From Thermoplasmata archaeon (GTDB lineage: Archaea > Thermoplasmatota > Thermoplasmata > Lutacidiplasmatales > UBA184): a DNA stretch of 21,128 bases. The DNA lies in contig JASHSX010000043.1 in assembly GCA_030040865.1 (NCBI GenBank), positions 1 through 21,128 of the forward strand, in the 5' to 3' direction. A program made the position numbers and the translations under genes. The notes under the pieces were generated by a model that was given only the letters and a program-made list of their open reading frames with translations, made no database searches and was not told the origin of the DNA. Positions 7,929-14,633 of this stretch are shown here, piece after piece (the first letter of the stretch is position 1; every line of letters starts with the position of its first letter).

Positions 7929-8929
7929 GCCGGGTCCTGGTCGCTCTCGGCGGCAACGCGCTCGAGCCCGCCCACGGCGCCGGCACCTGGGCCGAGGCGA
8001 CGACCGAGATGCGAAGGACGGCGAAGAGTCTGGCCGCCGTGGTCGCGGAGGGTCACGAGCTCGTCCTTACCCACGGAAACGGACCTCAGGTCGGGAACCT
8101 CCTGCGTGAGGCCGAGCTCGCGGCCCGGGAGGTCCCGATGCCCCCGATGTACGTCGCCGGCGCCGAGTCCGAAGGGGAGATCGGCTTCCTCATCGCGCAG
8201 GAACTCTCGAGCGCCCTCCGGCGGGCCGGAGTCCCGAGGGCCGTGGTTCCCGTGATCTCGCGGACGGAGGTGGACCGTCGAGATCCTGCGTTCCGGAACC
8301 CCAGCAAGCCGGTCGGTCGGTTCTACTCGGCGGCGGAGGCCCGCACATTGGTCCGGGAGCGCGGCTGGGTCCTCCGTCCCGACCCTCACCGGGGGGGCTG
8401 GCGTCGGGTCGTCCCGTCCCCCCTCCCCCGGCGCTGGCTCGAGGGAAGCGCAGTCCGGGCGGCGCTCGACGCCGGGCTCGCGGACCGCTGCGTGTTCGTC
8501 GTCGCGGGGGGCGGCGGGATCCCGGTCGCCCGCAACGGTTCCGGGGGTTGGACGGGCGTCGACGCCGTGATCGATAAGGACCGGGGCGCCGCTCTCGTAG
8601 GCCGTCAGCTGCGTTGCGACTCGCTCGTCATCGTCACCGACGTGCCCGGAGCCGCCGTTGGGTTCGGCACCCCGCGTCAACGCTGGCTCGGGGTCGTCTC
8701 GGTCCGCGAGCTTCAACGGTACCTGGACGCGGGGGAATTCGCCGCCGGAAGCATGCGGCCGAAGGTCGAGGCGGTCCTCGACTTTGTTCGGGCCGGTGGC
8801 CGCCGGGCTGTGATCACCGACGTCGGCTCGCTCCGTCGGGGGATTCGCGGCGAAGCCGGGACGCGCGTCCCGAGCCCCCGGGTCCGATCGCCGCGCCTAC
8901 CGACCGGCGGCGCATCCCGGCGCCGGTAG
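7925..8929 (+). CDS. arcC: Carbamate kinase
   Basis: Transfers phosphate from carbamoyl phosphate to ADP, giving ATP, CO2 and ammonia: the energy-yielding last step of the pathway. The 334-residue sequence follows the family closely: VALGGNAL at the N-terminus, THGNGPQVG, NPSKPVGRFY (usually PTKPIGPFY), RRVVPSPLPRRW, VAGGGGIPV, GVDAVIDKDRGA, VTDVPGA and GSMRPKVEA near the end. The last 25 or so residues are a basic, proline-rich tail beyond the usual roughly 310-residue domain. ATG at 7925 overlaps the previous stop by 4 nt. No arginine/ornithine antiporter (arcD type) gene is seen in the window. Confidence 0.94.
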   Translation: MSRVLVALGGNALEPAHGAGTWAEATTEMRRTAKSLAAVVAEGHELVLTHGNGPQVGNLLREAELAAREVPMPPMYVAGAESEGEIGFLIAQELSSALRRAGVPRAVVPVISRTEVDRRDPAFRNPSKPVGRFYSAAEARTLVRERGWVLRPDPHRGGWRRVVPSPLPRRWLEGSAVRAALDAGLADRCVFVVAGGGGIPVARNGSGGWTGVDAVIDKDRGAALVGRQLRCDSLVIVTDVPGAAVGFGTPRQRWLGVVSVRELQRYLDAGEFAAGSMRPKVEAVLDFVRAGGRRAVITDVGSLRRGIRGEAGTRVPSPRVRSPRLPTGGASRRR

Positions 8930-9121
8930 GTCCCGAGAAGGGATTGCTCCGGCCGAGGTGATCGGACCGGCTCGCGTCCGTCACCGGGATGCCTTCCGTA
9001 CTTTCTCCCGCGCGCGCTCGAACGGGGGCATCCGGGGCGTCCCCTGATCCGCGGGCCCTTTGCGCACGGAGAGCCGCGCCGAACGACGGAGGGGGGCGGC
9101 GACCGCCAATCGGGATCGGGA

Positions 9122-9150
9122 GGTCCGCGTCGGCGCGGCCGACGCGGACC
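9122..9150. terminator. Perfect 13-bp hairpin, candidate terminator or mRNA 3' end of the DoxX gene
   Basis: GGTCCGCGTCGGC (9122-9134) and its exact reverse complement (9138-9150) are separated by the 3-nt loop GCG. The dyad starts 14 nt past the stop of the minus-strand DoxX gene, in the 235-nt convergent gap after arcC. No T-tract follows in either direction, so it is not a classical intrinsic terminator. A transcript-end stabiliser or processing site is equally possible. The rest of the gap (8930-9121) shows nothing convincing. Confidence 0.5.
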
Positions 9151-9164
9151 CGGAAGAAGTTCGT

Positions 9165-9734
9165 TCAGCAGACCAGGGCCCGCAGAACCCGCGCCTTGAT
9201 CGAGCTCCCGGGGAGTTTCTCCCGGAGGTGCAGGCGAGAGGCGATGCCGTAGGCGTACGGCGCGAAGACGAGCCCGACGAAGATGAGCGCGAGCATCAGG
9301 TCCCCGCCCGGATCGGTGTACCCGACGAAGTTCCAGCCGCTCCCCTGGACGTACGCGCCGTCGAAGCCGCTCAGGGCCCAGATCCCGAGCATGATCGCGG
9401 CGGACCACGCGGCGGCCGGCCGCTGAAAGACCCCGAGGATCAGGAGGAGTCCCCCGAACGTCTCGCCCAGCGCCACCGCGGCGCCGACGGCCACCCAGTT
9501 GCTGCTCAACCAACCGTAGCCGAAGCCTTGGATCACGCCCTGCATCGTTCCCTGTTGGAAGAGGATCCACTTCAGGATCCCGTCGAAAAGGAAGATCGCG
9601 CCGAACAGGATCCGGATCCCAGACAGCGTCCGCGTCGCGTTCCGACCGACCCGCTCGGAGTCGGAGAGGACCACCGCCTCCGTCGTCAGTTCGTCGCTTT
9701 TGCCGAATCCCGCCTTCGTCACATGAGCTCCCAT
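9165..9734 (-). CDS. DoxX-family membrane protein
   Basis: A 189-residue integral membrane protein with about four hydrophobic helices (near 42-60, 79-97, 102-120 and 140-160) in the DoxX/DoxD pattern: RILFGAIFLFDGILKWILF at the first helix, GETFGGLLLILGVFQRPAA in the middle, and DPGGDLMLALIFVGLVFAP before the basic C-terminus. DoxD-type proteins form thiosulfate:quinone oxidoreductase with DoxA, but no DoxA partner is visible here, so no thiosulfate role is claimed. ATG 9734 is the first ATG of the conserved protein. The frame stays open far upstream, but only across the antisense of the formate-THF ligase gene. A 7-bp hairpin (9748-9763) lies directly upstream of the start. Confidence 0.82.
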   Translation of the reverse strand: MGAHVTKAGFGKSDELTTEAVVLSDSERVGRNATRTLSGIRILFGAIFLFDGILKWILFQQGTMQGVIQGFGYGWLSSNWVAVGAAVALGETFGGLLLILGVFQRPAAAWSAAIMLGIWALSGFDGAYVQGSGWNFVGYTDPGGDLMLALIFVGLVFAPYAYGIASRLHLREKLPGSSIKARVLRALVC

Positions 9735-9785
9735 CTGGCCCACCTTGCCTCCGCGAGCGGAGGGGGAGCTCTTGAACGCGGGCTC

Positions 9786-9798
9786 AACTCGAATTGAC
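9786..9798 (-). promoter_or_regulatory. Shared motif GTCAATTCGASTT upstream of the DoxX gene
   Basis: On the minus strand GTCAATTCGAGTT lies about 52 nt upstream of the DoxX ATG. The same motif with one base changed (GTCAATTCGACTT) precedes the EamA transporter gene at 11687-11699 in the same orientation to its gene. An A/T-rich decamer shared exactly by two promoters is unusual in such a GC-rich window. It could be a promoter element or an operator. Confidence 0.4.
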
Positions 9799-9821
9799 GT
9801 TCCCTGGAACCGGCCGGACAC

Positions 9822-9842
9822 CCCAGCCTCGCGGAGGCTGGG
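9822..9842. repeat. 9-bp stem, 3-nt loop inverted repeat
   Basis: CCCAGCCTC and GAGGCTGGG flank the loop GCG in the DoxX / formate-THF ligase intergenic region. It may be a regulatory hairpin or operator half-site pair; the function is unknown. Confidence 0.5.
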
Positions 9843-9855
9843 CGCGTAGGGCAGA

Positions 9856-9879
9856 GGTACGGTCTCCGGTACCGTCTCC
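9856..9879. repeat. Tandem 12-mer repeat
   Basis: GGTACGGTCTCC is followed directly by GGTACCGTCTCC, one mismatch in twelve. It sits between two dyad elements in the same divergent intergenic region, so it may be part of a composite regulatory site. Confidence 0.45.
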
Positions 9880-9911
9880 GGCCAAGTCATTCCGGGGAGG
9901 GCCGCCCGGTG

Positions 9912-9946
9912 CGAACGGCGCCCCGGCGCGCGCGCCGGGCCGTTCG
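9912..9946. repeat. Large two-part dyad upstream of the formate-THF ligase promoter
   Basis: An 18-nt perfect palindrome (CCCGGCGCG with its complement, 9922-9939) is enclosed by a 7-bp outer arm (CGAACGG 9912-9918 and CCGTTCG 9940-9946), with a 3-nt offset on the left side. It ends 27 nt upstream of the TATA-like box, a plausible place for an operator. Confidence 0.55.
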
Positions 9947-9972
9947 GATATCGCCTCGGAGCCGACGGGGCG

Positions 9973-9978
9973 CTAAAT
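9973..9978 (+). promoter_or_regulatory. TATA-like box of the formate-THF ligase gene
   Basis: CTAAAT is centred about 29 nt upstream of the GTG at 10005, consistent with a leaderless or nearly leaderless archaeal transcript. There is no Shine-Dalgarno sequence in front of the GTG, which supports this reading. Confidence 0.5.
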
Positions 9979-10004
9979 CCATCCCCGGCTCTACGCCGCC
10001 CGCC

Positions 10005-11615
10005 GTGAAATCCATCGAGGAGATCGCCGACGGACTCGTCCTTCCTTCCGAGGCCTGGGAGCCGTACGGCCGGTGGGCCGCGAAGGTCGACCCGTCCCGA
10101 CTCTCTCCGCGCGTCGGACGTCCTCCCGGCCAGATCGTGCTGATCACGGGGATGACGCCTTCGGCCGGCGGGGTCGGGAAGACCGTCACGACGCTCACCC
10201 TCGCCTCCGCGTTGACGCGCCGGGGCGCGCGGTCGATCGCGTGCCTCCGGCAGCCGTCGCTCGGTCCCGTCTTCGGCATCAAGGGCGGGGGCGCGGGAGG
10301 GGGGCGGGCCACGGTAGAACCGCTCGTCGAGGTGAATCTCGGGATGACCGGGGATCTCGACGCGGTCACGTCGGCCCACAACCTCCTGGCGTCCCTCATC
10401 GACAATCACCTGCACCACGGGAACGCGCTCGGAATCGATCCGGAGCGGATCGTCTGGCCTCGAGCCCTCGATCTCGAGGACCGCGCCCTGCGCGAGATCG
10501 AGGTAGGCCGCGGCACCGGCAACGGCCCCGTCCGTTCGACCTCGTTCGTGATCACCCCCGCATCCGAAATTACCGCGATCCTCGGTCTCGCGACCGGGCC
10601 CGAGGAGCTCGAGGGGCGTCTCGGGCGGATCGTGATCGGACACTCCCGGGCCGGGACCCCCGTCACCGCCTCAGACCTCCACGCGAGCGGTGCGATGGCC
10701 GCACTCCTGCGACGGGCGCGCCTGCCCAATCTCCTCCAGACGTCGGAGGGAGCCCCCGTGCTCGTCCACGGCGGTCCTTTCGGGAACCTCTCCTACGGCA
10801 CCACGACGTTGAGTTCCCTTCACGTCGCCCAGCAGCTGTCGGACATCGTGCTCGTCGAAGCGGGGTTCGCCACGGACCTGGGGGCCGAGAAGTTCGTCGA
10901 TCTCGTCGCCCCCCTGGGCGACGTGAGCCCCTCCGCCGCCGTGATCGTGGCGAGCCTGCCCAGCCTCCACGCCCACGCCCCGGGGAAGGTCGGGTCGGGC
11001 TCCCTCGGCCCGGGTCTCGAGAACCTCGAACAACACATCGCGAACGTCCGGGCGTTGGGGCTCGATCCGGTCGTTGCGCTGAATCGGTTCCCGGGCGACA
11101 TCGCAACGGAACGGACCGAGGTGAAGTCGTTCTGCGGCGGGCTCTCGGTTCGCATCGAGGACGCGAACGGATTCTCCGACGGCGCGATCGGGGGCTTGAG
11201 CGTGGCGGAGGCGGTCGTCGAGGCCCTGCACCGGGGTCAGCGGGCGACGCCGATCTACCGCCCGGACCAGCCCCTCGCCGAGAAGATCGACACCGTGGTC
11301 CGCACGATGTACGGGGGAGAAGGCGCCGACCTGTCGGACGAGGCCCGGGCCGAACTCGACCGCGGGGACCTGCCAGAAGCGGACGCCGTGCCGGTTTGTC
11401 TGGCGAAGACGCCCCTGTCGCTCAGCGACGACCCGAAGAAGCTCGGACGGCCCCGAGGGTTTCGGGTCCGGGTGCGCCGGTTCGTCCTCGCGCACGGTGC
11501 CGGATACATCGTGCCGCTGCTCGGTGACATCAACACGATGCCGGGTCTGCCGCGCGATCCCCGCGCATTCCACATCGGGATCGACGCGTCCGGGGTACCG
11601 CAGGGCGTCCTGTAG
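10005..11615 (+). CDS. fhs: Formate-tetrahydrofolate ligase (diverged)
   Basis: Forms 10-formyl-THF from formate, THF and ATP, or makes ATP in reverse. The family signature runs the full 536 residues: EPYGRWAAKV near the start, a P-loop at 51-60 (TPSAGGVGKT), CLRQPSLGPVFGIKGG, TGDLDAVTSAHNLL, IDNHLHHGN, ITPASEITAIL, PNLLQTSEG, VHGGPFGNL, EAGFATDLGAEKF, LNRFPGD and a C-terminal GDINTMPGLPRDP. Several invariant positions differ. The usual GEGK is GVGK, REPS is RQPS, and the folate-stacking Trp of WAKGGEG seems to be Phe (FSDGAIGG). The conserved Arg82 is kept. I chose GTG 10005 because it follows the TATA-like box and the family homology begins there. Longer starts would read through the 9912-9946 palindrome. 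The gene is known in some Thermoplasmata and many acetogens. Clostridial-type activity is likely but the substitutions may alter it. Confidence 0.88.
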   Translation: MKSIEEIADGLVLPSEAWEPYGRWAAKVDPSRLSPRVGRPPGQIVLITGMTPSAGGVGKTVTTLTLASALTRRGARSIACLRQPSLGPVFGIKGGGAGGGRATVEPLVEVNLGMTGDLDAVTSAHNLLASLIDNHLHHGNALGIDPERIVWPRALDLEDRALREIEVGRGTGNGPVRSTSFVITPASEITAILGLATGPEELEGRLGRIVIGHSRAGTPVTASDLHASGAMAALLRRARLPNLLQTSEGAPVLVHGGPFGNLSYGTTTLSSLHVAQQLSDIVLVEAGFATDLGAEKFVDLVAPLGDVSPSAAVIVASLPSLHAHAPGKVGSGSLGPGLENLEQHIANVRALGLDPVVALNRFPGDIATERTEVKSFCGGLSVRIEDANGFSDGAIGGLSVAEAVVEALHRGQRATPIYRPDQPLAEKIDTVVRTMYGGEGADLSDEARAELDRGDLPEADAVPVCLAKTPLSLSDDPKKLGRPRGFRVRVRRFVLAHGAGYIVPLLGDINTMPGLPRDPRAFHIGIDASGVPQGVL

Positions 11616-11686
11616 AGCCGCCCCGATCCCGAACGCCGTGCCCGCCGGGGTTCGCGGTCGGCCGGCCGCGCGGGACGCGGGGAGAG

Positions 11687-11699
11687 GTCAATTCGACTT
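11687..11699 (+). promoter_or_regulatory. Shared motif GTCAATTCGASTT upstream of the EamA transporter gene
   Basis: GTCAATTCGACTT ends 40 nt before the ATG at 11739 and matches, with one base different, the motif at 9786-9798 upstream of the DoxX gene in the same orientation. A short 5-bp hairpin (CGAGC/GCTCG, 11703-11718) lies between it and the start. Nothing else of note is visible in the 123-nt gap. Confidence 0.4.
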
Positions 11700-11738
11700 C
11701 ACCGAGCGGAAAAGCTCGACCTCGCGGACTCTCCGGGC

Positions 11739-12692
11739 ATGCCGACCGTGCGGGCGGCCGCCGCTCCTTCGGGGCCGAGCCGCCTTCCGAGTCTAGTCCT
11801 GCTCGGCGTGCTCTGGGGGGCCCTGTTCCCGATCACGAGGCTCGGGGTGGAGGCGGGGGCGAATCCGTTCGCGCTCGTCACGGTCGACTTCCTGCTGGCC
11901 GCCGGGACCGCGTTCCTCCTCGCGGTCGGCCTCCGCGCGATGCGTCCCTCCGCCCTCTCGCTCCTCGAGTCGGCCGCGCTCGGCGCGCTAATGATCGGCG
12001 GGATCAACCTTCCATTGTTCTGGGGCGAGCAGTTCGCTACGGGGGGCGCCGCGGCGATCGTCTACGCGACCTCGCCCGGGATCAGCCTCCTCGTCCTCCT
12101 GGCGGCACGGCGCGTGCCGCGCCCGAGCGCCGTCCGCCTGGGCGCGCTCGCGCTGGGGCTGTCGGGGGTGCTCGTGCTCTCGCTGGCGGCCGGGAGCGGC
12201 GGCCCGATCACGGACGGCTGGGGCTTGGCCGCGTTCGCCCTCGGCGCGACCTGTCAGGGGATCGGTGCCGTGCTGATCTCGGTGCGCCGACCTCACGGCG
12301 AGGAACGGTGGGGACAGGCGGCCCAGTTCTCCGGCGCGGCCGCGGCCGGTCTCGCCACGATGGGTCTGCTCTCCGCGCCGTTCGTCGTGCCCACGGCGGA
12401 GCCCGTCCTCCTCTCGATCGCGTACATGGGGATCGTCTCGCTCGTGATCGGCTACACGCTCTTCTTCCGGTTGATCCGAGACGCGGGACCGGTCGCGGCG
12501 AACCTGGTCACGTTTCTCAATCCGATGGTGGCCCTCGCCCTCGGCGTGCTGGCATTCGGGGAGAGCTTCCGCGCGGTCGAGGCGCTGGGGTTGCTGCTCG
12601 TCCTGGCCGGCCTCGCGGTACTCGAGCGGCCCGAGCCGCCGCCGGGGCAACCCGCGCCCAGGACCCCGGGCCCGAGCTCGCTCGGCTCCTAG
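11739..12692 (+). CDS. EamA/DMT-superfamily transporter
   Basis: A 317-residue integral membrane protein with about ten hydrophobic helices in two homologous halves, the EamA layout. The first helix has the common pattern LLGVLWGALFPITRLG, the end of the first half shows AAIVYATSPG followed by LLVLLAARR, and the end of the second half has FLNPMVALALGVLAFGES, the typical helix-9 signature. Members export amino acids, nucleosides or drugs, and the substrate cannot be read from the sequence. ATG 11739 is the first start. Its TAG overlaps the TAG of the opposing DUF6390-like gene through a single CTAG (12689-12692). Confidence 0.88.
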   Translation: MPTVRAAAAPSGPSRLPSLVLLGVLWGALFPITRLGVEAGANPFALVTVDFLLAAGTAFLLAVGLRAMRPSALSLLESAALGALMIGGINLPLFWGEQFATGGAAAIVYATSPGISLLVLLAARRVPRPSAVRLGALALGLSGVLVLSLAAGSGGPITDGWGLAAFALGATCQGIGAVLISVRRPHGEERWGQAAQFSGAAAAGLATMGLLSAPFVVPTAEPVLLSIAYMGIVSLVIGYTLFFRLIRDAGPVAANLVTFLNPMVALALGVLAFGESFRAVEALGLLLVLAGLAVLERPEPPPGQPAPRTPGPSSLGS

Positions 12693-13420
12693 GTCGCGGC
12701 CGCAGGCCGCGCCGAACGGATCGCGCCGAGCGCCCGGTCGGTGTACTCGTTCAAGCGTCGATGCATCTCGGGCGTGAGGCGCACCGCCGCCCAGTCCCAG
12801 TGCACGGCGATCGCGTCGCCGACGGCGAGGCCGGGGAAGGCGCGGGGCTCGTAGGTCACCGATCGGTCCCGGTCTCCCCCGAGCGCCAGGGCGCCGTCCC
12901 TCATCGTGAGGACCGGGCCCCGGACCTCGAGGCGATCGGGACCGATCGCGGTGACCTCCGCGGCCGCCGGTCGGCACGACTCCATGTTCGCGAGAGTCGT
13001 CGGGACGTGTCCGGTGACGGCGCCCACGCCCACGAACCCCACGTGGAAGAGATGGTGGGGGATCGGCCGGTCCGGCAACGCCGCCGCGAGCTCTCGGGCG
13101 ACGAACCCCGGTAGACCTCTTCGCACGAGCGCGTCGAGGATCCGGCCGAAGTCCGCCCGGTCGAACGCGTCGAGCCGGGGATTTCCGATCCAGTACGCTT
13201 CGACGACCTCCCGATCGAACGGCCGGAGCCCGTGCTTCCGGGCGATCGCCTCGAGGTACGGGTAGAGCGCCTCGAACCGGGAGAGCATGCCTTCGACCTC
13301 CACCTGCCCCGTGCTCTCGGTGATCGCCCGGTACAGGGTCGGCTCCGCATCCGCTGGGCCGCAGAAGCTCCGCCGGTTCGTGACGATGCTGAACCGGGCG
13401 GCGAGCTCGAAGCCGTCCAT
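12689..13420 (-). CDS. DUF6390-like protein, last gene of the hydrogenase operon
   Basis: A soluble 243-residue protein that I assign, from memory of the family, to DUF6390; no function is established. Visible landmarks are RSFCGP near residue 20, FEALYPYLEAIA, RPFDREVVEAYWIGNPRLD, the His-rich IPHHLFHVGFVGVG and LANMESCRP in the middle, and a C-terminal beta-rich part (LTMRDGALALGG, VGDAIAVHWDWA). The clustered His residues plus conserved-looking Cys could bind metal, which is inference. The ATG at 13420 is 1 nt from the stop of the preceding transporter gene (TGA-G-ATG), so it is the distal cistron of the hydrogenase array. This position suggests a role in hydrogenase maturation or use. Confidence 0.75.
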   Translation of the reverse strand: MDGFELAARFSIVTNRRSFCGPADAEPTLYRAITESTGQVEVEGMLSRFEALYPYLEAIARKHGLRPFDREVVEAYWIGNPRLDAFDRADFGRILDALVRRGLPGFVARELAAALPDRPIPHHLFHVGFVGVGAVTGHVPTTLANMESCRPAAAEVTAIGPDRLEVRGPVLTMRDGALALGGDRDRSVTYEPRAFPGLAVGDAIAVHWDWAAVRLTPEMHRRLNEYTDRALGAIRSARPAAAT

Positions 13421-13421
13421 C

Positions 13422-14387
13422 TCACGGGACGGGCGGGACGGGTTCGGCCCGGCCCCAGGGAACCGGTCGGGAGGCCCCCGACCGCCCGGAGGAGAGGATC
13501 ACGGCGACCACCCCGGCCGCGATCACGACGGTGCCAAGGGCCGGAGCCCAGACGACGCGTTCCTGGAGGACCCCAACCGAGAGCAGCCACGTGACCGGGT
13601 AGCCGAGCACCAGCACGGCGGTGCCCACGCTCACGTCGACCCGCGCAAGCCCCGCATACCACGTCGCCACGAAGGCCGTGAGCAGCGCGGCGCTGAGTGC
13701 GACCCACTCCCACTGCGAGCCGGTGAACCGCCCCACGTCGCCCCACTGGGCCGTGACGAGGAGGTACGCCGACAGGAACATCGCGCCAAATCCCATGCGG
13801 CCGAGCCCGACCGTCGACGACGGCACGTCGCGAAGGGTCCGCTTCGAGAGCGTGTACTCGCCCGCCCACATCACCGTCGCGGCGAGGACGTACAGCGTCC
13901 CGTCGGTCAGCACGACGGAGGTGAGCGAGAGCAGGAGGTAGCATCCGGCGAGCAGCAGGACGGCGCCGAGGACCACCCCCCAGCGGAACCTCTCCTTGAG
14001 GAAGAACCAGGCGAAGACGGTCGCGAAGAGAAACAGGGTCCGATAGAAGAACGACGCCGTGGTCGCTCCCCCGGCCGCGGCCGCGAGCTCGACGCCCCGG
14101 AAGAAGAGGAGGAACGGGATGGCGCCTCCGATCAACCCGATCGCGGCCAGTCGGATCCAGTCGACCCGGCGCAACGGCGGGGAATTCGGGCGGAACCGCG
14201 CCGCGGCGAGAGCGATCGGCACGAGCATGCCGGCCACGGCAAGGTTCCGGACGGTCACGAACGCGTCGGAGTTCGTCCCGGAGACCGCATAGACGTTCAC
14301 AAAGGTGGAGACGCCGCTGACCAGCGCGGTCGTGAGTACGAGGGCAAGTCCAATCCGGAACCCGCGCCGGGACGATCCGGCGTTCAC
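13422..14387 (-). CDS. EamA/DMT-superfamily transporter within the hydrogenase operon
   Basis: A 321-residue membrane protein with about ten helices in two halves. The first half includes NLAVAGMLVPIALAAARF, LAAIGLIGGAIPFLLFF and TASFFYRTLFLFATVFAWFF; the second includes VLAATVMWAGEYTLSK and LVLGYPVTWLLSVGVLQER. The start is GTG 14387, which overlaps the hypC stop as GTGA. The frame is open beyond it, but that part runs antisense-like through hypC. The tight coupling to hypC is odd for a metabolite exporter. A link to nickel or cofactor supply is possible but unsupported; the substrate is unknown. Confidence 0.85.
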   Translation of the reverse strand: MNAGSSRRGFRIGLALVLTTALVSGVSTFVNVYAVSGTNSDAFVTVRNLAVAGMLVPIALAAARFRPNSPPLRRVDWIRLAAIGLIGGAIPFLLFFRGVELAAAAGGATTASFFYRTLFLFATVFAWFFLKERFRWGVVLGAVLLLAGCYLLLSLTSVVLTDGTLYVLAATVMWAGEYTLSKRTLRDVPSSTVGLGRMGFGAMFLSAYLLVTAQWGDVGRFTGSQWEWVALSAALLTAFVATWYAGLARVDVSVGTAVLVLGYPVTWLLSVGVLQERVVWAPALGTVVIAAGVVAVILSSGRSGASRPVPWGRAEPVPPVP

Positions 14388-14632
14388 GGCGCGCCTCCGA
14401 TCGCAGCCGCGGCCGGCGAGGAGAGCGCGTCCAGGACTTCCGCGGCTTGCGCCTCGGTCAGTCGACGGATCGCGAACCCGGCCTGGACCAGGACGGGGTC
14501 CCCGACCTGGGCCTCGGGCAGATAGAGGAGGCTGACGGCCTTCGTGAGCCCCGGATACTCGACCGTGGCCGTACGGAGGCCCGTCTCGTCGACCGCGATC
14601 GCGCGGATGCGTCCGGGGATCGCGAGGCACAT
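14384..14632 (-). CDS. hypC: Hydrogenase maturation chaperone HypC/HupF
   Basis: An 82-residue protein beginning with the diagnostic MCLAIPGRI. Cys2 in this family binds the Fe(CN)2CO precursor delivered by HypD to the large subunit. The rest fits the OB-like fold (VEYPGLTKAVSLLYLPEAQVGDPVLVQAGFAI), followed by a short helix. The ATG is 1 nt after the hypA stop. The partners HypB, HypD, HypE and HypF are not in this window. Confidence 0.95.
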   Translation of the reverse strand: MCLAIPGRIRAIAVDETGLRTATVEYPGLTKAVSLLYLPEAQVGDPVLVQAGFAIRRLTEAQAAEVLDALSSPAAAAIGGAP

Positions 14633-14633
14633 G

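Noticed and set aside
9165..9734. Assignment of the DoxX protein as a thiosulfate:quinone oxidoreductase subunit
   Set aside because: No DoxA-like partner or sulfur-oxidation gene is present, and most DoxX proteins are not part of that enzyme.
9909..10004. Upstream GTG start for formate-THF ligase
   Set aside because: The added 32 residues are mostly Arg/Pro and read through a large palindrome and the TATA-like box. Family homology begins right after GTG 10005.
9735..10643. Upstream extension of the DoxX frame to 492 codons
   Set aside because: The extra part is antisense to the formate-THF ligase gene, is Arg/Asp-rich and has no DoxX homology. The conserved protein begins at ATG 9734.
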